From contig JALCUE010000001.1 of NCBI GenBank assembly GCA_022655215.1, positions 992,001 through 1,056,000 on the forward strand: a stretch of DNA of 64,000 nucleotides. The letters are read 5' to 3'. The notes beneath the pieces were generated by a model. It saw only the letters and a list, made by a program, of their open reading frames with translations. It made no database searches and had not been told where the DNA came from. Made by a program: the position numbers and the translations under genes. Below, in pieces: positions 7,104 through 15,583 of the stretch (the first letter of the stretch is position 1; every line of letters starts with the position of its first letter). This stretch comes from Atopobiaceae bacterium (GTDB lineage Bacteria > Actinomycetota > Coriobacteriia > Coriobacteriales > Atopobiaceae).

Positions 7104-9761
7104 CTAGAGACCCAGCTGGTCACGGGCGGCGGTGAGCGCGTCATCGATGCCGGAGGCATCCTTGCCGCCCGCCTGCGCCATGTTCGGACGTCCGCCGCCA
7201 CGGCCGCCGACCCTCTCGGCGATGGCCTTCACCACGGCACCTGCGCCGAAGCCGGCCGCGACGGCCTCGTCGGTGCCGGCGGCCATGAGGGCGACCTTGC
7301 CCTCGGGCGTCTTGGCGGCGAGCACGCAGGCGACGGGACCGTCGACGCGCTCCCTTATCGTGTCCCAGGCGGAGCGGAGGTCAGAGGCCTCCATGCCATC
7401 GAAACGGGCGAGCACGCAGCGGAACGCGCCGGCGTCGATGGCGGAGTCGATGGCGTGGGAGAGCTGGTCGGACGAACCCCCCGTGAGGGCGGCCTTGAGG
7501 CGCTGCTCCCCCTCGCGCAGGGAGGACTTGAGCGCGTCGATGCGCTGCGGGACCTCCACGGGGCGGCACTTGAGCTCGGAGGAGGCATCGTAGAGCGCCG
7601 CGAGGTTCTCGTCCACATAGGCAAGTGCGCCCTTGGACGTCAGGGCCTCGATGCGTCGGGCGTTGGAGCCCACGGATGACTCGGAGACTATCTTGAAGAG
7701 GCCGAGCTCGGAGGTGTTGTGAGCATGGCAACCACCGCAGAGCTCGCGGGAGAACGGCTTGTCCTCCTCACCGGCGGAGACGACGCGGACGACGTCGCCG
7801 TACTTCTCGCCGAAGAGCGCGACGGCACCGGAGGCCTTGGCGTCCTCGATGGACATCACGCGGGTGACGACCGGCTTGGCAGCCATGATCTCGCGGTTCA
7901 CGAGAGCCTCGACACGGGAGAGCTCGTCTCGGGTCACGGCCTCGAAGTGGGTGAAGTCGAAGCGGAGATGCTCGGGAGTGACGAGCGAACCCGCCTGGTT
8001 GACGTGTGCGCCGAGGACCTCCTTGAGGGCGGCGTCGAGGAGATGCGTGGCGGTGTGGTTGCGCCTGATGAGCTCGCGACGGGTGCGGTCGACCGTGGCG
8101 GTGACGACGTCACCGACGTGGACCATGCCCTCGCCCACATGGGCGACGTGCGCCACGAGACCGCCGTCCCTGCCCTTGGTGTCGGTGACGTCGAGGACGA
8201 GGCCCTCGGAGGAGATACGGCCGGTGTCGCCGACCTCTCCACCCATCTCGGCGTAGAAGGGCGTCACGTCGAGGACGACCTCGACGTCATCGCCCTCCTC
8301 GGCGGAGTCGACCGACTCGCCGTCATGGACGAGGGCAAGGACCTTGCAGCCCGCGGCCTCGTCCGCGTCATAGCCCACGAACTCGGTCGCGGGGACGTTC
8401 TCCGAGAGGGAGACCCATGCGTTGTCGAAGTTCGTCCAGACCTCGTCCTTGACCTGCGCGCGGGCACGGTCACGCTGTGCGGCCATCTCGCGATCGAAGG
8501 CCTCCATGTCCACGGCATGCCCGGCACCCTCGCAGATCTCGCGCGTGAGGTCGACGGGGAAGCCGTAGGTGTCGTGGAGGGCGAAGGCGGTCTCACCGGG
8601 AAGCGTCTCCCCATCGGCGAGGTCGGCCATGGCGTCCTCGAGGTAGCTCCTGCCCGTCTCGAGGGTGGCGCCGAAGCGCTCCTCCTCTGCGGCGACGATG
8701 CCGTCGATGAGGGCGGAGCTCTTCACCAGCTCGGGATAGACGTCTCCGAGGAGCCGCTGCACCTCATGCACGTAGGCGGCGAGGAACGGCTTCGTGACCC
8801 CCATGATGCGGCCATGGAAGACCGCACGGCGGAGGAGGCGACGGAGCACGTAGCCGCGGCCCTCGTTGGAGGGCAGGATGCCGTCGGCGATCATGAACGT
8901 GACGGCACGGGAGTGGTCGGCCATGATGCGCAGGCTCATGTCGGACTTCCTGTCGGCACCGTAGCGTGCGCCGGTGAGCCTCTCGCCCACGCCGAGCAGG
9001 CTCTGGAGGATGTCGCCGTCGTAGTTGGTCGACTTGTGCTGCATGATCGCGCTTATGCGCTCGAGGCCCATGCCCGTGTCCACGTTCTGGTGGGGCAGAT
9101 CGGCGAGCGTGCCGTCCTCCTGGCGGTCGTACTGGGTGAACACGAGGTTCCAGAACTCGAGGAAGCGATCGCAGTCGCAGCCCGGGGCGCAGTCGGCGCG
9201 TCCGCAGCCGACCTCCTCGCCCTGGTCGTAGTAGATCTCGGAGCAGGGACCGCAGGGACCGGTGGGACCGGCCGCCCAGAAGTTGTCGTCCTCGCCGAGG
9301 CGGGAGATGTGGTCCTCGGGCACGCCGAGCGAACGCCAGATGTCATGGCAGTCGTCATCGTCGGTGAAGATGGTGAAATAGAGCCTGTCCAGCGGGAGGC
9401 CGAGGTGCGTCGTGATGAAGTCGAAGGCCCACTCGCATGCCTGGCGCTTGGTGTAGCCACCGAAGGAGAAGTTGCCGAGCATCTCGAAGAACGAGAGATG
9501 ACGGCCATCGAGGCCGATGTTGTCGATGTCGTTGGTGCGCAGGCACTTCTGGCAGGAGCACGCACCGATCTCGCCCAGGGTCTTGGTGCCGAGGTAGTAC
9601 TGCTTGAACTGGTTCATGCCGGCGTTCGCGAGGAGCAGCGATGGATCGTCGGGCACGAGGCTGGAGCTGGGGAACAACTTGCAGCCCTTGTCCTCGAAGA
9701 AGCGCAGGAACTCGTCGCGGATCTGCGCCGTGGTCATGGTGGGAAAGTCTGGCGTGCTCAT
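7104..9761 (-). CDS. alaS: Alanine--tRNA ligase
   Basis: Charges tRNA-Ala and edits Ser/Gly mischarging, 885 aa. The class II catalytic core fills the N-terminal half (VDTGMGLERI at 227-236; GRGYVLRRLLRR at 301-312). The editing-domain zinc site is complete: His569 and His573 (HTATH), Cys675 and His679 (CGGCH). The C-Ala region follows, ending in the glycine-rich GGRGGGRPNMAQAGG. A Cys-rich insert (GCGRADCAPGCDC, 185-197) lies in the aminoacylation domain, as in several Gram-positive AlaRS. The ATG at 9761 (AGGAG five bases upstream) is preferred to the in-frame start 45 bp upstream. No T-box is evident in the roughly 100 bp before it. Confidence 0.97.
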   Translation of the reverse strand: MSTPDFPTMTTAQIRDEFLRFFEDKGCKLFPSSSLVPDDPSLLLANAGMNQFKQYYLGTKTLGEIGACSCQKCLRTNDIDNIGLDGRHLSFFEMLGNFSFGGYTKRQACEWAFDFITTHLGLPLDRLYFTIFTDDDDCHDIWRSLGVPEDHISRLGEDDNFWAAGPTGPCGPCSEIYYDQGEEVGCGRADCAPGCDCDRFLEFWNLVFTQYDRQEDGTLADLPHQNVDTGMGLERISAIMQHKSTNYDGDILQSLLGVGERLTGARYGADRKSDMSLRIMADHSRAVTFMIADGILPSNEGRGYVLRRLLRRAVFHGRIMGVTKPFLAAYVHEVQRLLGDVYPELVKSSALIDGIVAAEEERFGATLETGRSYLEDAMADLADGETLPGETAFALHDTYGFPVDLTREICEGAGHAVDMEAFDREMAAQRDRARAQVKDEVWTNFDNAWVSLSENVPATEFVGYDADEAAGCKVLALVHDGESVDSAEEGDDVEVVLDVTPFYAEMGGEVGDTGRISSEGLVLDVTDTKGRDGGLVAHVAHVGEGMVHVGDVVTATVDRTRRELIRRNHTATHLLDAALKEVLGAHVNQAGSLVTPEHLRFDFTHFEAVTRDELSRVEALVNREIMAAKPVVTRVMSIEDAKASGAVALFGEKYGDVVRVVSAGEEDKPFSRELCGGCHAHNTSELGLFKIVSESSVGSNARRIEALTSKGALAYVDENLAALYDASSELKCRPVEVPQRIDALKSSLREGEQRLKAALTGGSSDQLSHAIDSAIDAGAFRCVLARFDGMEASDLRSAWDTIRERVDGPVACVLAAKTPEGKVALMAAGTDEAVAAGFGAGAVVKAIAERVGGRGGGRPNMAQAGGKDASGIDDALTAARDQLGL

Positions 9762-9841
9762 GTGTCTCCTCAGCTGGCCTGCCGCGTCATATCGCGGTCC
9801 GGCCATGTGCTCGACTGTGTTTCCTCAGCAGTAAAGGATGA

Positions 9842-9867
9842 TAGCCTACCGACTCGGTCGGGGGCTA
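9842..9867 (-). terminator. Stem-loop at the stop codon of the AI-2E-type permease gene
   Basis: TAGCC (9842-9846) pairs with GGCTA (9863-9867), and inside these CCGAC (9849-9853) pairs with GTCGG (9857-9861). The hairpin includes the stop codon of the upstream gene and lies about 80 bp before alaS. The downstream RNA has only a short U-containing stretch, so it may attenuate rather than stop transcription into alaS. Confidence 0.35.
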
Positions 9868-11265
9868 CTCGCCCGTGCCCGAACCGCCACCATCCCGGTC
9901 GTGGCCCTCTGACTCGTCGACGGTCTTCTCGGCCGCCTCGGTGATGTCCTCGGCGTGCTTCCGGACGATGTCGGCCACGGAGAGCTTCACGCTCTTGGGA
10001 CGCTCGGTGCGCTCGACGTCGGGCTTCGTCTCCCCTGCCGTGAGGCGGGAGGTCTCGAAGAAGTGCTCGTCGTCCAAGGCGTCGTAGGTCGGCGAGGGGG
10101 TGCCGTCCGGATGGTGGTAGGGGGTCCCCTTGAACAGGGCGCCGTCGTAGCTCACGATCTGGCGTCCGCTCCTGGCCTCGAAGTAGTAGACGAAGACGCC
10201 CTTGATCGCGGCGGAGAGCGGTATGGCGAGAGCCATGCCGAGCGCCCCGGCGAGGCTCGCTCCGATGGTGATCGCCATGAGGGAGAGGACCGGGTGGACC
10301 TTGACCGCCGACTGCATGACGAGCGGGCTCACCAGGTTGTCGGTGACGTTCTGGGCGATGATCGAGACGAGGATCGACTCGAGCGCGAGCATGGGACTCG
10401 TGAAGAAGGCGACCACGCACGAGACGGCCGCCGCGCACCATGGGCCGATGACGGGGACGAAGTGCATGATCCCCGTGGCGATGCCCATGAGTCCGGCATA
10501 CGGATGACCTATGAGGACGAACCCGAAGAAGGACAGGAAGCCCCCGACGGTGGACGTGATGAGTATGCCGCGCATGTACCCACCCATCGAGCGGCTCATG
10601 ACGGCGAACAGGAGCGTGAGGTCGCTCTTGCGACGGGGACCGGCGATGACCGCGAACTCCCTCACGATCTTGGGATAGTCACGCGCGAGCCAGTAGGCCA
10701 CGACCAAGCCCAGGAAGGCCATGAACAGAGTGTTCACCATGTTCATGATGTTGGGGATGAGACCGCTCGAGATCTGACTCGCGAGGTCGGAGGCCATCTT
10801 GGTGCCCACCGAGGAGAGCGCGCTCACGACGTTCTGCAGGTTGTTCTGCATGTCCGTGTTGGAGGCATCGCCGTAGGTGTCCCAGAGGTCGCGGATCATG
10901 TCCTGGATCTGGCTTATGTAGCCGGGGATGTGCTCGAGGAGGTTGAGCAGCTGCTCGAAGAAGGGAGGGACGAGATAGACGAGGACGAGCACGAAGATGC
11001 CCAGCACGATGACGAGGGCGATCAGCGCACCGCCAGCACGGCCGACGTGATGGTCCTCGAGGAAGTTCGTGATGGGGCTGCAGATGAAGCCCACGACGAT
11101 GCCGACGAGCAGGCATTCGAGGGCGGCATTGACCATGCCGAGCGCCTGCATGACGAGGACGAACACGATCGCCGCGCCGATGACGGCCCATATGAGGACC
11201 GCCGTCCGTCTGGTCTTCCTGTAGGACGCCTCGTCCTCCGACGTGGTCACGTCACCGTCTGCCAT
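9865..11265 (-). CDS. AI-2E family transporter (putative permease)
   Basis: 466 aa polytopic membrane protein of the PF01594 group. Members have been linked to autoinducer-2 export, Na+/H+ exchange or unknown substrates, so the name does not fix the function. A pair of N-terminal helices (about 23-62) precedes more helices, a soluble loop rich in Gln/Asn/Asp (about 115-170), and the conserved helical C-terminal half with HFVPVIGP and NVTDNLVSPLVM. A long hydrophilic, charged tail (about 375-466) is cytoplasmic by prediction. ATG at 11265 with AAGGG seven bases upstream. It follows the sigma-B gene on the same strand after about 80 bp. Confidence 0.85.
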   Translation of the reverse strand: MADGDVTTSEDEASYRKTRRTAVLIWAVIGAAIVFVLVMQALGMVNAALECLLVGIVVGFICSPITNFLEDHHVGRAGGALIALVIVLGIFVLVLVYLVPPFFEQLLNLLEHIPGYISQIQDMIRDLWDTYGDASNTDMQNNLQNVVSALSSVGTKMASDLASQISSGLIPNIMNMVNTLFMAFLGLVVAYWLARDYPKIVREFAVIAGPRRKSDLTLLFAVMSRSMGGYMRGILITSTVGGFLSFFGFVLIGHPYAGLMGIATGIMHFVPVIGPWCAAAVSCVVAFFTSPMLALESILVSIIAQNVTDNLVSPLVMQSAVKVHPVLSLMAITIGASLAGALGMALAIPLSAAIKGVFVYYFEARSGRQIVSYDGALFKGTPYHHPDGTPSPTYDALDDEHFFETSRLTAGETKPDVERTERPKSVKLSVADIVRKHAEDITEAAEKTVDESEGHDRDGGGSGTGE

Positions 11266-11347
11266 TGGTACCCTTCTCGCGCCTGGGCCCTCGCGGGCAC
11301 GCCTGCCAGGCTACCGATTGTAGCAGCAGGGGACCCTCACGAGGACC

Positions 11348-12220
11348 TCACGCCATGAGGCCCTCGGGGTCGATCCTCTCCTGGACCTTCTTGAGCGTGC
11401 GACGTAGCAGGCGGGAGACCTGGACCTGGGATATCCCCAGACGGTCGGCTATCTCCACCTGGGTGAGGCCCTCCATGAAGCGCATGCGGATGACCTCCTG
11501 CTCACGGGGCGAGAATCCCTTGATGGCATCCTCGATGACCATGCGGTCGTCGGAGGTGGCCAAGGCCTCGTCCTCCGAGGCGTAGTGGTCGAGGACCGAG
11601 GGGGCCTCGTCATCGCCCGAGCCGCCGCCCTCGAGGGGGACGGAGCTGTAGGCGCTCGACGACTCCATGGCCTCGAGCACCTCGTCGACGGAGACGTCCA
11701 GCGCGGACGCGACCTCCTCGACGGATGGACTGCGCTGCAGCTCCTTGGTGAGGGAGTCGGTGGTCTGGTTGACCTTGGCGGAGAGCTCCTGGAGCCTCCT
11801 CGGCACGCGCACCGACCAGCCCTTGTCGCGGAAGTGACGCTTGATCTCGCCCAGGATGGTGGGCGTGGCATAGGTGGTGAACTCGAGCCCTCGAGAGGGA
11901 TCGAAGCGGTCGATGGCCTTGATGAGGCCTATCGTGCCTACCTGGATGAGGTCATCCAGGGACTCGCCGCGGTTCTTGAAGCGGCTCGCGAGGAAGCGGA
12001 CGAGGTTGAGATGGCTCACGATGAGCTGCTCGCGGGCCTCCTCGTCACCCTCCTCCTTGTAGAGACGGAACTGCTCGCGCGTCCTCTCCTTGTCCCAGGC
12101 GAGCTTGCCCTTGGGAGGCGAGGCCGGCACGGCGGCAGAGAGCCGCACGGACTCCTGACGGGCCGCGCGCCTCTCCTCCTTGGCCTTCTCGCTCGTGGGA
12201 TCGGATTCGGTGCTAGTCAT
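11348..12220 (-). CDS. sigB: RNA polymerase sigma factor, SigB/SigF/SigG family
   Basis: 290 aa alternative sigma factor of the stress/sporulation group. Region 2 is clear (DDLIQVGTIGLIKAIDRF, then TYATPTILGEIKRHFRDKGW with the usual VRVPRR), region 3 follows, and the region 4 helix-turn-helix reads LTQVEIADRLGISQVQVSRL. The gene overlaps the upstream RsbW-like gene by 8 bases, the classical pairing of anti-sigma and sigma. The ATG at 12220 is chosen because upstream in-frame starts lie deep in that gene. It is probably held inactive by the neighbouring protein; no RsbV-type antagonist is seen nearby. Confidence 0.93.
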   Translation of the reverse strand: MTSTESDPTSEKAKEERRAARQESVRLSAAVPASPPKGKLAWDKERTREQFRLYKEEGDEEAREQLIVSHLNLVRFLASRFKNRGESLDDLIQVGTIGLIKAIDRFDPSRGLEFTTYATPTILGEIKRHFRDKGWSVRVPRRLQELSAKVNQTTDSLTKELQRSPSVEEVASALDVSVDEVLEAMESSSAYSSVPLEGGGSGDDEAPSVLDHYASEDEALATSDDRMVIEDAIKGFSPREQEVIRMRFMEGLTQVEIADRLGISQVQVSRLLRRTLKKVQERIDPEGLMA

Positions 12221-12596
12221 TCGCGACTCCCGTGCACTTGGAGAGCGTGAGCACATGGGCGGCATCGTCGATCTCGTAATCGTCGCACACGGCCGAGAGG
12301 AGCAGCTCCGCGTAGTGGACGGCCTCCCGGCCCTCCACGTCGTCGGCGTCGACCCCCGAGGTGCCGAGCGAGAAGCTCACGTCCATGGACCCATCGGCGA
12401 GGGAGAACGTCACGTCGCAGGCCACGGGCCTCGTTCCGCATGCGTAGACGAAGCCCTCCTCTGCAGCCATCCTCACGTCCTCGACGTCATCCACGCTCAT
12501 GCCGCACACGACGGCGAGGTTCGCCGCCATCATGCGGACGGACCTCGCGTATGCCGGCTCCGCCGGGACGCTCAGATCGACCTTGCTCTCCTGCAT
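12213..12596 (-). CDS. RsbW/SpoIIAB-like anti-sigma factor, ATP-binding boxes degenerate
   Basis: 127 aa, positioned directly before and overlapping sigB, with the size and general layout of RsbW/SpoIIAB serine kinases (GHKL fold). In SpoIIAB the N-box reads SEAVTNAIIHG. Here the aligned segment is AEEGFVYACG, so the magnesium-binding Asn becomes Tyr. The DEGLG box aligns with TSGVDADD, and the GMGF box has no counterpart. It probably still binds sigma-B but may not bind ATP or phosphorylate a partner. ATG at 12596 with GGGGAG upstream. The annotation rests on context plus weak similarity. Confidence 0.68.
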   Translation of the reverse strand: MQESKVDLSVPAEPAYARSVRMMAANLAVVCGMSVDDVEDVRMAAEEGFVYACGTRPVACDVTFSLADGSMDVSFSLGTSGVDADDVEGREAVHYAELLLSAVCDDYEIDDAAHVLTLSKCTGVAND

Positions 12597-12618
12597 GTCG
12601 CTCCCCTGTCAGTCTTCT

Positions 12619-13203
12619 CTAGTCGTTTTGGTCCTCGCCGGCGGGCTCGCCCTTGGCGGCCCCATCGGCGGTGGTGGCATCCGAGGCGGCCTCGGCATCC
12701 TCGTCCGCACCCGGATAGGTGAAGTAGCCCGCATCCCCCTTGACGGGGGCGACGGACGGTGCCGGCCGTCCCTCCTCGAGCTTCGCCGTGTCCTCCGCGG
12801 CGCCGTGGCCCGAGATCTTGCCGGCCACGTTGGAGACCGCGGCTGCCATGTGCTCGGCCGCGCCGGACACCGCGTTCGACACGCCGGCCGCGGTCCCGCT
12901 CACGGAGGAGACGTCGACGAGGATGTCGTCGAGATGGACGAGGTCGATCGAGACCGCGTCGACGGCCGTCTCGGCCTTCTCGATGAGGGGGTCGATGCGC
13001 TTGCAGGCGGGACCGAGCTCGTCGGCCATGCCGTCGAGCTTGTCGACCACGGGATTGATCTGCTCGATGGTCTGGTTCACGTTGGCGGTGAGCTCGTCGA
13101 CGCTCTTGCGCGTCTTGCGGATGGTGAGAGCCACCTCCACGACGGCCCAGATGGCTGCGATGACGAGAACGACGAGCGCTATGTCGAGCGGTGACATCTG
13201 CAT
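12619..13203 (-). CDS. DUF948-like membrane-anchored coiled-coil protein
   Basis: 194 aa. One N-terminal transmembrane helix (about 6-27, LDIALVVLVIAAIWAVVEVA) is followed by a heptad-like region (30-130) with alternating hydrophobics, as in DUF948/YtxG-type general stress proteins, then an acidic Ala/Asp/Glu tail. The ATG at 13203 has AAGGAG at good spacing. It is the gene before the anti-sigma/sigma-B pair, and B. subtilis ytxG-type genes belong to the sigma-B regulon, so a stress link is plausible. No catalytic residues are recognisable. Confidence 0.7.
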   Translation of the reverse strand: MQMSPLDIALVVLVIAAIWAVVEVALTIRKTRKSVDELTANVNQTIEQINPVVDKLDGMADELGPACKRIDPLIEKAETAVDAVSIDLVHLDDILVDVSSVSGTAAGVSNAVSGAAEHMAAAVSNVAGKISGHGAAEDTAKLEEGRPAPSVAPVKGDAGYFTYPGADEDAEAASDATTADGAAKGEPAGEDQND

Positions 13204-13223
13204 GATGGTCTCCTTGGGAAGGC

Positions 13224-13246
13224 GGCGGGTCCCGGGAGGTCCCGCC
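13224..13246 (-). terminator. GC-rich stem-loop between rarA and the DUF948-like gene
   Basis: GGCGGG (13224-13229) pairs with CCCGCC (13241-13246) around an 11-base spacer. It lies after the rarA stop and just before the ribosome site of the next gene. There is no U-tract, so it could be an attenuator or mRNA-processing structure. Confidence 0.3.
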
Positions 13247-13266
13247 CTGTGTCATCTCGACCCATT

Positions 13267-14628
13267 CTACCCATTCGCCGGCGGCTCGCCGCGGCCATCG
13301 GACGAGGCGTCCGCTCGGTCACGCGAGGTCGCCTCAATCCGCCAGGCCTCCCAGCCCCTCTCTCCGGGGTGGTAGAACGCGCCCTGGTCGAGGCCATCGG
13401 GCAGGTAGCGCTGATCCACCCAACCGCAGGGGTAGTTGTGCGGGTACTTGTAGGGTCCGTACTCCTCCGAGCCGGGACGATGGCGGTCGCGCAGGTAGGA
13501 CGGGACCTCGCGTCTGGGACCGCTCCTCACCTCGGACAGGGCGGCGTCGATGCCCGCCTCGGCGGCGTTCGACTTGGGGGCGAGCGCCATGTAGATGACG
13601 GCCTGCGCGAGGTTGATGCGGCACTCCGGATAGCCGATGACCTCGCATGCCTTGAAGGCGGCCTCGGCCACGAGAAGGGCCTGGGGGTCGGCGTTGCCGA
13701 TGTCCTCCGAGGAGAGGATGAGGATGCGTCGCGCGATGAACTTGGGGTCCTCCCCGGCGTCGATCATGCGAGCGAGCCAGTAGAGCGCCGCGTCGGGGTC
13801 GCTGCCACGCATGGACTTGATGAAGGCGGAGATTATGTCGTAGTGCATGTCCCCGGACTTGTCATAGGGAAGGCCACGCCTGGGATTCGCCTCCTCCACC
13901 TGGGCCGACGTGATCTCGACGGGATCGGCCCCCGGTGTGGCATGGCCCCCCGGAAGGGCGAGCTGGCTCGCGAGCTCGAGCGTGGTGAGGGCGCTCCTCC
14001 CGTCTCCCCCGGCGAGGCGCACTATCTCGGCCAAGGCCTCGTCGGCAAGCGTGCAGGAACCGGCCAGCCCATGGGGGCTCGCCACCGCTCGCGTCACGAG
14101 CTCGGCGATGTCCTCGTCGGACAGAGCCGTGAGCTCCACCACGCGGGAGCGGGAGAGAAGGGCGGAGTTCACCTCGAAGTAGGGGTTCTCGGTGGTGGCA
14201 CCCACGAGCACCACGACGCGGTCCTCCACCGCATGGAGCAGGGCGTCCTGCTGCCCACGGTTGAAGCGATGGATCTCGTCCACGAACAGGATGGTCCGCT
14301 GTCCCCCCACGAGGAGGCGCTGCTCGGCCGCGTCGATCTCGCGGCGAAGGTCCTTCACGGTGCCGGTGATGGCCGAGACCTCGACGAACTCGGCATGCGT
14401 GGTGTTGGCGATGATGCGCGCGAGCGTGGTCTTGCCGGTCCCGGCCGGGCCGTAGAGGATCACGGACGAGAGGACGTCATGCTCGATGGCCTCGCGCAAC
14501 CAGCTTCCCTCCCCGACGGCGGCCTCCTGCCCCACGAACCCGTCGAGGGTCTGTGGGCGCATCCGGACCGCCAGCGGGGCGTTCTCGTTTCGCTTGTATC
14601 TCTCTATGTCTGAGAAGAGGTTGTCCAT
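13267..14628 (-). CDS. rarA: Replication-associated recombination protein A (RarA/MgsA AAA ATPase)
   Basis: 453 aa clamp-loader-like AAA+ ATPase acting at stalled replication forks. Walker A is GPAGTGKTT, Walker B FVDEIHRFN, sensor 1 VGATTENP, and the arginine-finger region LLSRSRV; the C-terminal tetramerisation domain contains GSDPDAALYWLARM. It begins MDNLFSD with the usual MRPQTLDGFVGQ after the N-terminal segment. It opens the leftward housekeeping run and is divergent from the C26 peptidase gene, sharing a 112-bp promoter region. Confidence 0.96.
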   Translation of the reverse strand: MDNLFSDIERYKRNENAPLAVRMRPQTLDGFVGQEAAVGEGSWLREAIEHDVLSSVILYGPAGTGKTTLARIIANTTHAEFVEVSAITGTVKDLRREIDAAEQRLLVGGQRTILFVDEIHRFNRGQQDALLHAVEDRVVVLVGATTENPYFEVNSALLSRSRVVELTALSDEDIAELVTRAVASPHGLAGSCTLADEALAEIVRLAGGDGRSALTTLELASQLALPGGHATPGADPVEITSAQVEEANPRRGLPYDKSGDMHYDIISAFIKSMRGSDPDAALYWLARMIDAGEDPKFIARRILILSSEDIGNADPQALLVAEAAFKACEVIGYPECRINLAQAVIYMALAPKSNAAEAGIDAALSEVRSGPRREVPSYLRDRHRPGSEEYGPYKYPHNYPCGWVDQRYLPDGLDQGAFYHPGERGWEAWRIEATSRDRADASSDGRGEPPANG

Positions 14629-14740
14629 GCTGTTAATTGTAGGGCACCCGAAGGCGCGTCGGATGCCTTATCATCCTATGCTTGTCGACACGTACACAGG
14701 GACGGGCCACGGCCCGACGAAGATCGAGGAGCGAGGGACA

Positions 14741-15520
14741 ATGCCAGCCACGCGCGAGGGCGAACGACCCGTCATCGGAATCTGCTCACGACCGGACGAA
14801 ACGGGCGAACACACCTATATCGCGCAGAACTACGCCAGCAGGGTCACGGCCGCGGGCGGCATCCCCGTGGGACTCCCCTACTGCGACGAGGCTGCGGACA
14901 TGGCCGCCGAGCTCATGGGCCGCATCGACGGGCTTCTTCTCACGGGAGGCGGCGACGTCTGCCCGGATGGCTTCGGCGGACATCCCTACGCCGACGAGAG
15001 CCACGCCCCCATCGACGGGCTGCTGCCTGACCGCGACTCGTTCGAATGGGCGGCCGCCAAGGCCGCCTGGGCCATCGACCTTCCGTGCCTCGGCGTCTGC
15101 CGTGGGGTGCAGGTCCTGAACGTGGTCCATGGCGGCACCCTGGCACGAGACGTCTCCGAGCTGGGGCACGCCAACGAGATCGACCACGTCATGAAGCCCC
15201 CGTTCGACCGTCCCTATCATCACGTGCGCATCGATGGGACCAGCCGACTCGGCGAGATCCTGAGGGTCTCCGAGGCCGAGGTGAACTCGATCCACCATCA
15301 GGCGATCTGCTCGGCCGCCCCCGACGCGAAGGTCGTGGCCTGGGCGAACGACGGCACCATCGAGGCCATCGAGTTCGACCAGCGGACCTTCTTCATGGGC
15401 GTGCAGTGGCACCCCGAGATCACCGGCTCCATGCCGCTGCTCTTCCGCGCCTTCGTGGGAGCGGCCGAGGACAAGATGCAGGCACGTGGTCGGGCGTTCG
15501 AGACCCTCGAGGCCTGCTAG
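14741..15520 (+). CDS. Peptidase C26 family gamma-glutamyl hydrolase (PuuD-like)
   Basis: 259 aa class-I glutamine-amidotransferase-fold hydrolase that cleaves gamma-glutamyl bonds, by analogy with gamma-glutamyl-GABA hydrolase. Nucleophile Cys120 lies in LGVCRG, and His224/Glu226 in VQWHPE complete the triad; TGGGDVCP is the oxyanion-side loop. The ATG at 14741 with GAGG upstream was chosen; the open frame extends further up but overlaps the rarA promoter region. It is followed after 63 bp by an OPT transporter on the same strand. This suggests import of a gamma-glutamyl peptide (for example glutathione or gamma-Glu-amino acid) and its cleavage, though the substrate is not proven. Confidence 0.9.
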   Translation: MPATREGERPVIGICSRPDETGEHTYIAQNYASRVTAAGGIPVGLPYCDEAADMAAELMGRIDGLLLTGGGDVCPDGFGGHPYADESHAPIDGLLPDRDSFEWAAAKAAWAIDLPCLGVCRGVQVLNVVHGGTLARDVSELGHANEIDHVMKPPFDRPYHHVRIDGTSRLGEILRVSEAEVNSIHHQAICSAAPDAKVVAWANDGTIEAIEFDQRTFFMGVQWHPEITGSMPLLFRAFVGAAEDKMQARGRAFETLEAC

Positions 15521-15583
15521 CCCCACGTTCGATCCGACCCGCAACGACCGACCTTCCGACCAATGACCGGGGAGAAGAACCTT

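Noticed and set aside
9762-9864. Possible T-box leader before alaS
   Set aside because: The gap is about 100 bp and shows no AGGGTGG-type antiterminator motif.
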